64,000 bases of DNA from Nomia melanderi (lineage: Eukaryota > Arthropoda > Insecta > Hymenoptera > Halictidae). The position numbers were made by a program, and so were the translations under genes. The notes under the pieces are model-generated. The model was not told the origin of the DNA. It saw only the letters and a list, made by a program, of their open reading frames with translations, and did not search any database. Location of the stretch: positions 248,001 to 312,000 of the forward strand of contig NW_027475139.1 of assembly GCF_051020985.1 (NCBI RefSeq), written 5' to 3'. This document shows positions 12,151 to 23,954 of the stretch, piece by piece; positions within the stretch are counted from its first letter, which is position 1, and the number at the start of each line of letters is the position of its first letter.

Positions 12151-12830
12151 TAATAGCAGCCGAGATATCACTAGATATATATTGGATTTTTCACTGACCC
12201 TGAGTGTCCGGCCCCATGAGACGGTCGTTTTCTCTGCCCCTGGTGGTCCGAGGTCGTTCCCGCTGCACAGATTCATGCGCCAGGGCCCCCTGCAGATAAT
12301 TTACTTTGATTTATTGCGCTATCTCTAATAGCACCCGAGATATCCCCAGATATATATTGGATTTTTCCCTGACCCTGAGTGTCCGGCCCCATGAGACTGT
12401 GGTTTTCTCGGCCCCTGGTGGTCCGAGGTCGTTCCCGCTGCACAGATTCATGCGCCAGGGCCTCCTACAGACAATGCACTTTGACTTATTGCGCTATCTG
12501 TAATAGCACCCGAGATATCACCAGATATATATTAGATTATCCCCTGAGCCTGAGTGTCCGGCCCCATGAGAAGGTGGTTTTCTCGGCCCCTGGTGGTCCG
12601 AGGTCGTTCCCGCTGCACAGATGCATGCGCCAGGGCCTCCTGCAGATAATTCACTTTGATTTATTGCGCTATCTGTAATAGCACCCGTGATATCACCAGA
12701 TATATACTGGATTTTTCACTGACCCTAAGTGTCCGGCCCCACGGGACGGTGGTTTTCTCGGCCCTTGGTGGTCCGAGGTCGTGCCCGTTGCACAGATTCA
12801 TGCGCCAGGGCCTCCTGCAGATAATTCACT

Positions 12831-12979
12831 TTGATTTATTGCGCTATCTGTAATAGCACCCGAGATATCACCAGATATATATTGGATTTTCCCTGACCCT
12901 GAGTGTCCGGCCCCTGGTGGTCCGAGGTCGTTCCCGCTGCACAGATTCGTGCGCCAGGGCCTCCTACAGACAATGCACT
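12831..12979 (+). repeat. Truncated 149-bp monomer
   Basis: Joint CGGCCCC at 12,908-12,914, with TGGTGG following and not the TGGCGG of the two HOR copies before it. GATTCGTGCG is present. Confidence 0.95.
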
Positions 12980-13329
12980 TTGGTTTATTGCGCTATCTGT
13001 AATAGCAGCCGAGATATCACTAGATATATATTGGATTTTTCACTGACCCTGAGTGTCCGGCCCCATGAGACGGTCGTTTTCTCTGCCCCTGGTGGTCCGA
13101 GGTCGTTCCCGCTGCACAGATTCATGCGCCAGGGCCCCCTGCAGATAATTTACTCTGATTTATTACGCTATCTCTAATAGCACCCGAGATATCCCCAGAT
13201 ATATATTGGATTTTCCCCTTACCCTGAGTGTCCGGCCCCATGAGACTGTCGTTTTCTCGGCCGCTGGTGGTCCGAGGTCGCTCCCGTTGCACAGATTCAT
13301 GCGCCAGGTCCTCCTGCAGATAATTCACT

Positions 13330-13504
13330 TTGGTTTAATGCGCTATCTCTAATAGCACCCAAGATATCACCAGATATATATTGGATGTTTCCCTGACCCT
13401 GAGTGTCCGGCCCCATGAGACTGTGGTTTTTTCGGCCCATGGTGGTCCGAGGTCGTTCACGTTGCACAGATTCATGTGCCAGGGCCTCCTGCAGATAATT
13501 CACG
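13330..13504 (+). repeat. Hybrid monomer at a one-monomer deletion or insertion
   Basis: The first part (TTTAATGCGC, CCCAAGATATC) matches the superblock B monomer 18,703-18,877, and the rest (TTGGATGTTTCCC, TTTTTTCGGCCCATGG) matches the next monomer, 18,878-19,052. The switch lies within roughly 13,355-13,385. It is the expected product of unequal exchange between neighbouring monomers. Confidence 0.75.
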
Positions 13505-15079
13505 TTGGTTTATTGCGCTATCTCTAATAGCACCCAAGATATCACCAGATATATATTGGATTTTTCCCTGACCCTGAGAGTCCGGCCCCATGAGACTGTT
13601 GTTTTCTCGGCCCCTGGTGGTCCGAGGTCGTTCCCGTTGCACAGATTCATGCGCCAGGGCCTCCTGCAGATAATTCAATTTGATTTATTGCGCTATCTGT
13701 AATAGCACCCGTGATATCACCAGATATATATTGGATTTTTCACTGACCCTAAGTGTCCGGCCCCTCGGGACGGTGGTTTTCTCGGCCCCTGGTGGTCCGA
13801 GGTCGTGCCCGCTGCACAGATTCATGCGCCAGGGCCTCCTCCAGACAATGAACTTTGATTTATTGCGCTATCTGTAATAGCACCCGAGATATCACCAGAT
13901 ATATATTTGATTTTCCCCTGACCCTGAGTGTCCGGCCCCTTGAGACTGTCGTTTTCTCGGCCCCTGGTCGTCCCAGGTCGTTCCCGCTGCACAGATTCAT
14001 GCGCCAGGGCCTCCTATAGACAATGCACTTTGATTTATTGCGCTATCTGTAATAGCACCCGAGATATCACCAGATATATATTGGATTTTTCACTGACCCT
14101 GAGTGTCCGGCCCCATGAGACGGTCGTTTTCTCGGCCCCTGGTGGTCCGAGGTCGTTCCCGCTGCACAGATTCATGCGCCAGGGCCTCCTGCAGATAGTT
14201 CACTTTGGTTTAGTGCGCTATCTGCAATAGCACCCGAGATATCACCAGATATATATTGGATTTTCCCCTGACACTGAGTGTCCCGCTCCATGAGACTGTG
14301 GTTTTCTCGGCCCCTGGTGGTCCGAGGTCGTTCCTGCTGCACAGATTCATGCGCCAGGGCCTCCTACAGACAATGCACTTTGATTTATTGCGCTATCTCT
14401 AATAGCACCCGAGATATCACCAGATATATATTGGATTTTCCCCTGTCCCTGAATGTCCGGCCCCATGAGACTGTGGTTTTCTCGGCCCCTGGTCGTCCGA
14501 GGTCGTTCCCGCTGCACAGATTCATGCGCCAGGGCCTCCTACAGACAATTCACTTTGATTTATTGCGCTATCTGTAATAGCACCCGAGATATCACCACAT
14601 ATATATTGGATTTTTCCCTGACCCAGAGTGTCCGGCCCCATGAGACGGTAGTTTTCTCGGCCCCTGGTGGTCCGAGGTCGTTCCCGCTGCACAGGTTAAT
14701 GCGCCAGGGCCCCCTGCAGATAATTTACTTTGATTTATTGCGCTATCTGTAATAGCACCCGAGATATCACCAGATATATATTGGATTTTCCCCTGACCCT
14801 GAATGTCCGGCCCCATGAGACTGTGGTTTTCTCGGCCCCTGGTCGTCCGAGGTCGTTCCCGCTGCACAGATTCATGCGCCAGGGCCTCCTACAGACAATG
14901 GACTTTGATTTATTGCGCTATCTGTAATAGCACCCGTGATATCACCAGATATATACTGGATTTTTCACTGACCCTAAGTGTCCGGCCCCACGGGACGGTG
15001 GTTTTCTCGGCCCTTGGTGGTCCGAGGTCGTGCCCGTTGCACAGATTCATGCGCCAGGGCCTCCTGCAGATAATTCACT

Positions 15080-15228
15080 TTGATTTATTGCGCTATCTGT
15101 AATAGCACCCGAGATATCACCAGATATATATTGGATTTTCCCTGACCCTGAGTGTCCGGCCCCTGGTGGTCCGAGGTCGTTCCCGCTGCACAGATTCGTG
15201 CGCCAGGGCCTCCTACAGACAATGCACT
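15080..15228 (+). repeat. Truncated 149-bp monomer
   Basis: Joint CGGCCCC at 15,157-15,163. It is the superblock B counterpart of 9,707-9,855 but has the CGGCCCC/TGGTGG joint, so the two copies were converted or mutated differently. Confidence 0.95.
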
Positions 15229-18203
15229 TTGGTTTATTGCGCTATCTGTAATAGCAGCCGAGATATCACTAGATATATATTGGATTTTTCACTGACCCTG
15301 AGTGTCCGGCCCCATGAGACGGTCGTTTTCTCTGCCCCTGGTGGTCCGAGGTCGTTCCCGCTGCACAGATTCATGCGCCAGGGCCCCCTGCAGATAATTT
15401 ACTCTGATTTATTGCGCTATCTCTAATAGCACCCGAGATATCCCCAGATATATATTGGATTTTCCCCTTACCCTGAGTGTCCGGCCCCATGAGACTGTCG
15501 TTTTCTCGGCCGCTGGTGGTCCGAGGTCGCTCCCGTTGCACAGATTCATGCGCCAGGTCCTCCTGCAGATAATTCACTTTGGTTTAATGCGCTATCTCTA
15601 ATAGCACCCGAGATATCACCAGATATATATTGGATTTTCCCCTGACCCTGAGTGTCCGGCCCCTTGAGACTGTCGTTTTCTCGGCCCCTGGTCGTCCCAG
15701 GTCGTTCCCGCTGCACAGATTCATGCGCCAGGGCCTCCTATAGACAATGCACTTTGATTTATTGCGCTATCTGTAATAGCACCCGAGATATCACCACATA
15801 TATATTGGATTTTTCACTGACCCTAAGTGTCCGGCCCCTCGGGACGGTGGTTTTCTCGGCCCCTGGTGGTCCGAGGTCGTTCCCGCTGGACAGATTCATG
15901 CGCCAGGGCCTCCTCCAGACAATGCACTTTGATTTATTGCGCTATCTGTAATAGCACCCGGCATATCACCAGATATATATTGGATTTTTCTCTGACCCTG
16001 AGTGTCCGGCCCCATGAGACTGCGGTTTTCTCGGCCCCAGGTGGTCCGAGGTCGTTCCCGCTGCACACATTCATGCGCCAGGGCCTCCTGCAGATAATTC
16101 ACTTTGGTTTATTGCGCTATCTCTAATAGCATCCGAGATATCACCAGATATATATTGGATTTTCCCCTGACCCTGAGTGTCCGGCCCCATGAGACGGTGG
16201 TTTTCTCGGCCCCTGGTGGTCCGAGGTCGTTCCCGCTGCACAGATTCATGCGCCAGGGCCTCCTACAGACAATGCACTTTGATTTATTTCGCTATCTGTA
16301 ATAGGACCCGAGATATCACCAGGTATATATTGGATTTATCACTGACCCTGAGTGTCCGGCCCCATGAGACGGTGGTTTTCTCGGCCCCTGGTGTTCCGAG
16401 GTCGTTCCCGCTGCACAGATTCATGCGCCAGGGACTCCTACAGACAATGCACTTTGATTTATTGCGCTATCTGTAATAGCACCCGAGATATCACCAGATA
16501 TATATTTGATTTTCCCCTGACCCTGAGTGTCCGGCCCCTTGAGACTGTCGTTTTCTCGGCCCCTGGTCGTCCCAGGTCGTTCCCGCTGCACAGATTCATG
16601 CGCCAGGGCCTCCTATAGACAATGCACTTTGATTTATTGCGCTATCTGTAATAGCACCCGAGATATCACCAGATATATATTGGATTTTTCACTGACCCTG
16701 AGTGTCCGGCCCCATGAGACGGTCGTTTTCTCGGCCCCTGGTGGTCCGAGGTCGTTCCCGCTGCACAGATTCATGCGCCAGGGCCTCCTGCAGATAGTTC
16801 ACTTTGGTTTAGTGCGCTATCTGCAATAGCACCCGAGATAACACCAGATATATATTGGATTTTCCCCTGACACTGAGTGTCCGGCTCCATGAGACTGTGG
16901 TTTTCTCGGCCCCTGGTGGTCCGAGGTCGTTCCTGCTGCACAGATTCATGCGCCAGGGCCTCCTACAGACAATGCACTTTGATTTATTGCGCTATCTCTA
17001 ATAGCACCCGAGATATCACCAGATATATATTGGATTTTCCCCTGTCCCTGAATGTCCGGCCCCATGAGACTGTGGTTTTCTCGGCCCCTGGTCGTCCGAG
17101 GTCGTTCCCGCTGCACAGATTCATGCGCCAGGGCCTCCTACAGACAATTCACTTTGATTTATTGCGCTATCTGTAATAGCACCCGAGATATCACCACATA
17201 TATATTGGATTTTTCCCTGACCCAGAGTGTCCGGCCCCATGAGACGGTAGTTTTCTCGGCCCCTGGTGGTCCGAGGTCGTTCCCGCTGCACAGGTTAATG
17301 CGCCAGGGCCCCCTGCAGATAATTTACTTTGATTTATTGCGCTATCTGTAATAGCACCCGAGATATCACCAGATATATATTGGATTTTCCCCTGACCCTG
17401 AATGTCCGGCCCCATGAGACTGTGGTTTTCTCGGCCCCTGGTCGTCCGAGGTCGTTCCCGCTGCACAGATTCATGCGCCAGGGCCTCCTACAGACAATGG
17501 ACTTTGATTTATTGCGCTATCTGTAATAGCAGCCGAGATATCACTAGATATATATTGGATTTTTCACTGACCCTGAGTGTCCGTCCCCATGAGACGGTCG
17601 TTTTCTCTGCCCCTGGTGGTCCGAGGTCGTTCCCGCTGCACAGATTCATGCGCCAGGGCCCCCTGCAGATAATTTACTTTGATTTATTGCGCTATCTCTA
17701 ATAGCACCCGAGATATCCCCAGATATATATTGGATTTTTCCCTGACCCTGAGTGTCCGGCCCCATGAGACTGTGGTTTTCTCGGCCCCTGGTGGTCCGAG
17801 GTCGTTCCCGCTGCACAGATTCATGCGCCAGGGCCTCCTACAGACAATGCACTTTGACTTATTGCGCTATCTGTAATAGCACCCGAGATATCACCAGATA
17901 TATATTAGATTATCCCCTGAGCCTGAGTGTCCGGCCCCATGAGAAGGTGGTTTTCTCGGCCCCTGGTGGTCCGAGGTCGTTCCCGCTGCACAGATGCATG
18001 CGCCAGGGCCTCCTGCAGATAATTCACTTTGATTTATTGCGCTATCTGTAATAGCACCCGTGATATCACCAGATATATACTGGATTTTTCACTGACCCTA
18101 AGTGTCCGGCCCCACGGGACGGTGGTTTTCTCGGCCCTTGGTGGTCCGAGGTCGTGCCCGTTGCACAGATTCATGCGCCAGGGCCTCCTGCAGATAATTC
18201 ACT

Positions 18204-18352
18204 TTGATTTATTGCGCTATCTGTAATAGCACCCGAGATATCACCAGATATATATTGGATTTTCCCTGACCCTGAGTGTCCGGCCCCTGGTGGTCCGAGG
18301 TCGTTCCCGCTGCACAGATTCGTGCGCCAGGGCCTCCTACAGACAATGCACT
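18204..18352 (+). repeat. Truncated 149-bp monomer
   Basis: Joint CGGCCCC at 18,281-18,287, counterpart of 12,831-12,979 in superblock A. Confidence 0.95.
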
Positions 18353-19454
18353 TTGGTTTATTGCGCTATCTGTAATAGCAGCCGAGATATCACTAGATAT
18401 ATATTGGATTTTTCACTGACCCTGAGTGTCCGGCCCCATGAGACGGTCGTTTTCTCTGCCCCTGGTGGTCCGAGGTCGTTCCCGCTGCACAGATTCATGC
18501 GCCAGGGCCCCCTGCAGATAATTTACTCTGATTTATTGCGCTATCTCTAATAGCACCCGAGATATCCCCAGATATATATTGGATTTTCCCCTTACCCTGA
18601 GTGTCCGGCCCCATGAGACTGTCGTTTTCTCGGCCGCTGGTGGTCCGAGGTCGCTCCCGTTGCACAGATTCATGCGCCAGGTCCTCCTGCAGATAATTCA
18701 CTTTGGTTTAATGCGCTATCTCTAATAGCACCCAAGATATCACCAGATATATATTGGATTTTTCCCTGACCCTGAGTGTCCGGCCCCATGAGACTATGGT
18801 TTTCTCGGCCCCTGGTGGTCCGAGGTCGTTCCCGTTGCACAGATTCATGCGCCAGGGCCTCCTGCAGATAATTCAATTTGATTTATTGCGCTATCTGTAA
18901 TAGCACCCGAGATATCACCAGATATATATTGGATGTTTCCCTGACCCTGAGTGTCCGGCCCCATGAGACTGTGGTTTTTTCGGCCCATGGTGGTCCGAGG
19001 TCGTTCACGTTGCACAGATTCATGTGCCAGGGCCTCCTGCAGATAATTCACGTTGGTTTATTGCGCTATCTCTAATAGCACCCAAGATATCACCAGATAT
19101 ATATTGGATTTTTCCCTGACCCTGAGAGTCCGGCCCCATGAGACTGTTGTTTTCTCGGCCCCTGGTGGTCCGAGGTCGTTCCCGTTGCACAGATTCATGC
19201 GCCAGGGCCTCCTGCAGATAATTCAATTTGATTTATTGCGCTATCTGTAATAGCACCCGTGATATCACCAGATATATATTGGATTTTTCACTGACCCTAA
19301 GTGTCCGGCCCCTCGGGACGGTGGTTTTCTCGGCCCCTGGTGGTCCGAGGTCGTGCCCGCTGCACAGATTCATGCGCCAGGGCCTCCTCCAGACAATGAA
19401 CTTTGATTTATTGCGCTATCTGTAATAGCACCCGGCATATCACCAGATATATAT

Positions 19455-20505
19455 TGGATTTTTCTCTGACCCTGAGTGTCCGGCCCCATGAGACTGCGGT
19501 TTTCTCGGCCCCAGGTGGTCCGAGGTCGTTCCCGCTGCACACATTCATGCGCCAGGGCCTCCTGCAGATAATTCACTTTGGTTTATTGCGCTATCTCTAA
19601 TAGCATCCGAGATATCACCAGATATATATTGGATTTTCCCCTGACCCTGAGTGTCCGGCCCCATGAGACGGTGGTTTTCTCGGCCCCTGGTGGTCCGAGG
19701 TCGTTCCCGCTGCACAGATTCATGCGCCAGGGCCTCCTACAGACAATGCACTTTGATTTATTTCGCTATCTGTAATAGGACCCGAGATATCACCAGGTAT
19801 ATATTGGATTTTTCACTGACCCTGAGTGTCCGGCCCCATGAGACGGTGGTTTTCTCGGCCCCTGGTGGTCCGAGGTCGTTCACGCTGCACAGATTCATGC
19901 GCCAGGGACTCCTACATACAATGCACTTTGATTTATTGCGCTATCTGTAATAGCACCCGAGATATCACAAGATATATATTGGATTTTTCTCTGACCCTGA
20001 GTGTCCGGCCCCATGAGACTGCGGTTTTCTCGGCCCCAGGTGGTCCGAGGTCGTTCCCGCTGCACACATTCATGCGCCAGGGCCTCCTGCAGATAATTCA
20101 CTTTGGTTTATTGCGCTATCTCTAATAGCATCCGAGATATCACCAGATATATATTGGATTTTCCCCTGACCCTGAGTGTCCGGCCCCATGAGACGGTGGT
20201 TTTCTCGGCCCCTGGTGGTCCGAGGTCGTTCCCGCTGCACAGATTCATGCGCCAGGGCCTCCTACAGACAATGCACTTTGATTTATTTCGCTATCTGTAA
20301 TAGGACCCGAGATATCACCAGGTATATATTGGATTTTTCACTGACCCTGAGTGTCCGGCCCCATGAGACGGTGGTTTTCTCGGCCCCTGGTGGTCCGAGG
20401 TCGTTCACGCTGCACAGATTCATGCGCCAGGGACTCCTACATACAATGCACTTTGATTTATTGCGCTATCTGTAATAGCACCCGAGATATCACCAGATAT
20501 ATATT
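19455..20505. repeat. Tandem duplication of a 525-bp trimer
   Basis: The monomers starting with the GGCCCCAGGTGG subtype are repeated 525 bp later (19,578 matches 20,103; 19,826 matches 20,351), including rare marks TTCACGCTGC and CTACATACAATG. The three subtypes are those of the trimer duplicated at 2,810-3,865. Confidence 0.82.
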
Positions 20506-23500
20506 TGAATTTCCCCTGACCCTGAGTGTCCGGCCCCGTGAGACTGTCGTTTTCTCGGCCCCTGGTGGTCCGAGGTCGTTCCCGCTGCACAGATTCATGC
20601 GCCAGGGCCTCCTGCAGATAGTTCACTTTGGTTTAGTGCGCTATCTGTAATAGTACCCGAGATATCACCAGATATATATTGGATTTTCCCCTGACACTGA
20701 GTGTCCGGCTCCATGAGACTGTGGTTTTCTCGGCCCCTGGTGGTCCGAGGTCGTTCCTGCTGCACAGATTCATGCGCCAGGGCCTCCTACAGACAATGCA
20801 CTTTGATTTATTGCGCTATCTCTAATAGCACCCGAGATATCACCAGATATATATTGGATTTTCCCCTGTCCCTGAATGTCCGGCCCCATGAGACTGTGGT
20901 TTTCTCGGCCCCTGGTCGTCCGAGGTCGTTCCCGCTGCACAGATTCATGCGCCAGGGCCTCCTACAGACAATTCACTTTGATTTATTGCGCTATCTGTAA
21001 TAGCACCCGTGATATCACCAGATATATATTGGATTTTTCACTGACCCTAAGTGTCCGGCCCCTCGGGACGGTGGTTTTCTCGGCCCCTGGTGGTCCGAGG
21101 TCGTTCCCGCTGGACAGATTCATGCGCCTGGGCCTCCTCCAGACAATGCACTTTGATTTATTGCGCTATCTGTAATAGCACCCGGCATATCACCAGATAT
21201 ATATTGGATTTTTCTCTGACCCTGAGTGTCCGGCCCCATGAGACTGCGGTTTTCTCGGCCCCAGGTGGTCCGAGGTCGTTCCCGCTGCACACATTCATGC
21301 GCCAGGGCCTCCTGCAGATAATTCACTTTGGTTTATTGCGCTATCTCTAATAGCATCCGAGATATCACCAGATATATATTGGATTTTCCCCTGACCCTGA
21401 GTGTCCGGCCCCATGAGACGGTGGTTTTCTCGGCCCCTGGTGGTCCGAGGTCGTTCCCGCTGCACAGATTCATGCGCCAGGGCCTCCTACAGACAATGCA
21501 CTTTGATTTATTTCGCTATCTGTAATAGGACCCGAGATATCACCAGGTATATATTGGATTTATCACTGACCCTGAGTGTCCGGCCCCATGAGACGGTGGT
21601 TTTCTCGGCCCCTGGTGGTCCGAGGTCGTACCCGCTGCACAGATTCATGCGCCAGGGACTCCTACAGACAATGCACTTTGATTTATTGCGCTATCTGTAA
21701 TAGCACCCGAGATATCACCAGATATATATTTGATTTTCCCCTGACCCTGAGTGTCCGGCCCCTTGAGACTGTCGTTTTCTCGGCCCCTGGTCGTCCCAGG
21801 TCGTTCCCGCTGCACAGATTCATGCGCCAGGGCGTCCTATAGACAATGCACTTTGATTTATTGCGCTATCTGTAATAGCACCCGAGATATCACCAGATAT
21901 ATATTTGATTTTCCCCTGACCCTGAGTGTCCGGCCCCTTGAGACTGTCGTTTTCTCGGCCCCTGGTCGTCCCAGGTCGTTCCCGCTGCACAGATTCATGC
22001 GCCAGGGCCTCCTGCAGATAGTTCACTTTGGTTTAGTGCGCTATCTCTAATAGCACCCGAGATATCACCAGATATATATTGGATTTTCACCTGACACTGA
22101 GTGTCCGGCTCCATGAGACTGTGGTTTTCTCGGCCCCTGGTGGTCCGAGGTCGTTCCTGCTGCACAGATTCATGCGCCAGGGCCTCCTACAGACAATGCA
22201 CTTTGATTTATTGCGCTATCTGTAATAGCACCCGAGATATCACCAGATATATATTGGATTTTTCACTGACCCTGAGTGTCCGGCCCCATGAGACGGTCGT
22301 TTTCTCGGCCCCTGGTGGTCCGAGGTCGTTCCCGCTGCACAGATTCATGCGCCAGGGCCTCCTGCAGATAGTTCACTTTGGTTTAGTGCGCTATCTGTAA
22401 TAGCACGCGAGATATCACCAGATATATATTGGATTTTCCCCTGACACTGAGTGTCCGGCTCCATGAGACTGTGGTTTTCTCGGCCCCTGGTGGTCCGAGG
22501 TCGTTCCCGTTGCACAGATTCATGCGCCATGGCCTCCTGCAGATAATTCACTTTGATTTATTGCGCTATCTGTAATAGCACCCGTGATATCACCAGATAT
22601 ATATTGGATTTTTCACTGACCCTAAGTGTCCGGCCCCACGGGACGGTGGTTTTCTCGGCCCCTGGTGGTCCGAGGTCGTGCCCGCTGCACACATTCATGC
22701 GCCAGGGCCTCCTGCAGATAATTCACTTTGGTTTATTGCGCTATCTCTAATAGCATCCGAGATATCACCAGATATATATTGGATTTTCCCCTGACCCTGA
22801 GTGTCCGGCCCCATGAGACGGTGGTTTTCTCGGCCCCTGGTGGTCCGAGGTCGTTCCCGCTGCACAGATTCATGCGCCAGGGCCTCCTACAGACAATGCA
22901 CTTTGATTTATTTCGCTATCTGTAATAGGACCCGAGATATCACCAGGTATATATTGGATTTTTCACTGACCCTGAGTGTCCGGCCCCATGAGACGGTGGT
23001 TTTCTCGGCCCCTGGTTGTCCGAGGTCGTTCCCGCTGCACAGATTCATGGGCCAGGGACTCCTACAGACAATGCACTTTGATTTATTGCGGTATCTGTAA
23101 TAGCACCCGAGATATCACCAGATATATATTTGATTTTCCCCTGACCCTGAGTGTCCGGCCCCTTGAGACTGTCGTTTTCTCGGCCCCTGGTCGTCCCAGG
23201 TCGTTCCCGCTGCACAAATTCATGCGCCAGGGCCTCCTATAGACAATGCACTTTGATTTGTTGCGCTATCTGTAATAGCACCCGAGATATCACCAGATAT
23301 ATATTGGACATTTCACTGACCCTGCGTGTCCGGCACCATGAGACGGTCGTTTTCTCGGCCCCTGGTGGTCCGAGGTCGTTCCCGCTGCACAGATTCATGC
23401 GCCAGGGCCTCCTGCAGATAGTTCACTTTGGTTTAGTGCGCTATCTGTAATAGCACCCGAGATATCACCAGATATATATTGGATTTTCCCCTGACACTGA

Positions 23501-23777
23501 GTGTCCGGCTCCATGAGACTGTGGTTTTCTCGGCCCCTGGTGGTCCGAGGTCGTTCCTGCTGCACAGATTCATGCGCCAGGGCCTCCTACAGGCAATTCA
23601 CTTTGATTTATTGCGCTATCTCTAATAGCAGCCGAGATATCACTAGATATATATTGGATTTTTCACTGACCCTGAGTGTCCGGCCCCATGAGACTGTCGT
23701 TTTCTCGGCCGCTGGTGGTCCGAGGTCGCTCCCGTTGCACAGATTCATGCGCCAGGTCCTCCTGCAGATAATTCACT

Positions 23778-23954
23778 TTGGTTTATTGCGCTATCTCTAA
23801 TAGCACCCGAGATATCACCAGATATATATATTGGATTTTCCCCTGACCCTGAGTGTCCGGCCCCATGAGACTGTGGTTTTTTCGGCCCCTGGTGGTCCGA
23901 GGTCGTTCACGTTGCACAGATTCATGCGCCAGGGCCTCCTGCAGATAATTCAGT
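23778..23954 (+). repeat. 177-bp monomer with TA dinucleotide gain
   Basis: The AT tract has one more TA than usual. Flanks match those of 657-833. Confidence 0.9.

Larger units (their letters stand above)
8482..13854. repeat. 5,373-bp superblock, copy A (31 monomers)
   Basis: This block is repeated immediately downstream at 13,855. It contains 31 monomers including two truncated ones (31 x 175 - 52 = 5,373), that is, one 15-monomer unit plus one 16-monomer unit. It is a second level of organisation above the 2,599-bp HOR. At 13,330-13,504 it has a hybrid monomer where copy B has two monomers. Confidence 0.88.
13855..19402. repeat. 5,548-bp superblock, copy B (32 monomers)
   Basis: It matches copy A at an offset of 5,373 bp from 13,855 to about 18,730, and at 5,548 bp from about 18,900 to 19,402. 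It therefore carries one additional monomer. Single-base differences from copy A include C at 14,284 against G at 8,911, GATAACACC near 16,850 and CCGTCCCC near 17,583. The match ends at 19,403 where the next monomer reads CCCGGCATATC. Confidence 0.88.
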
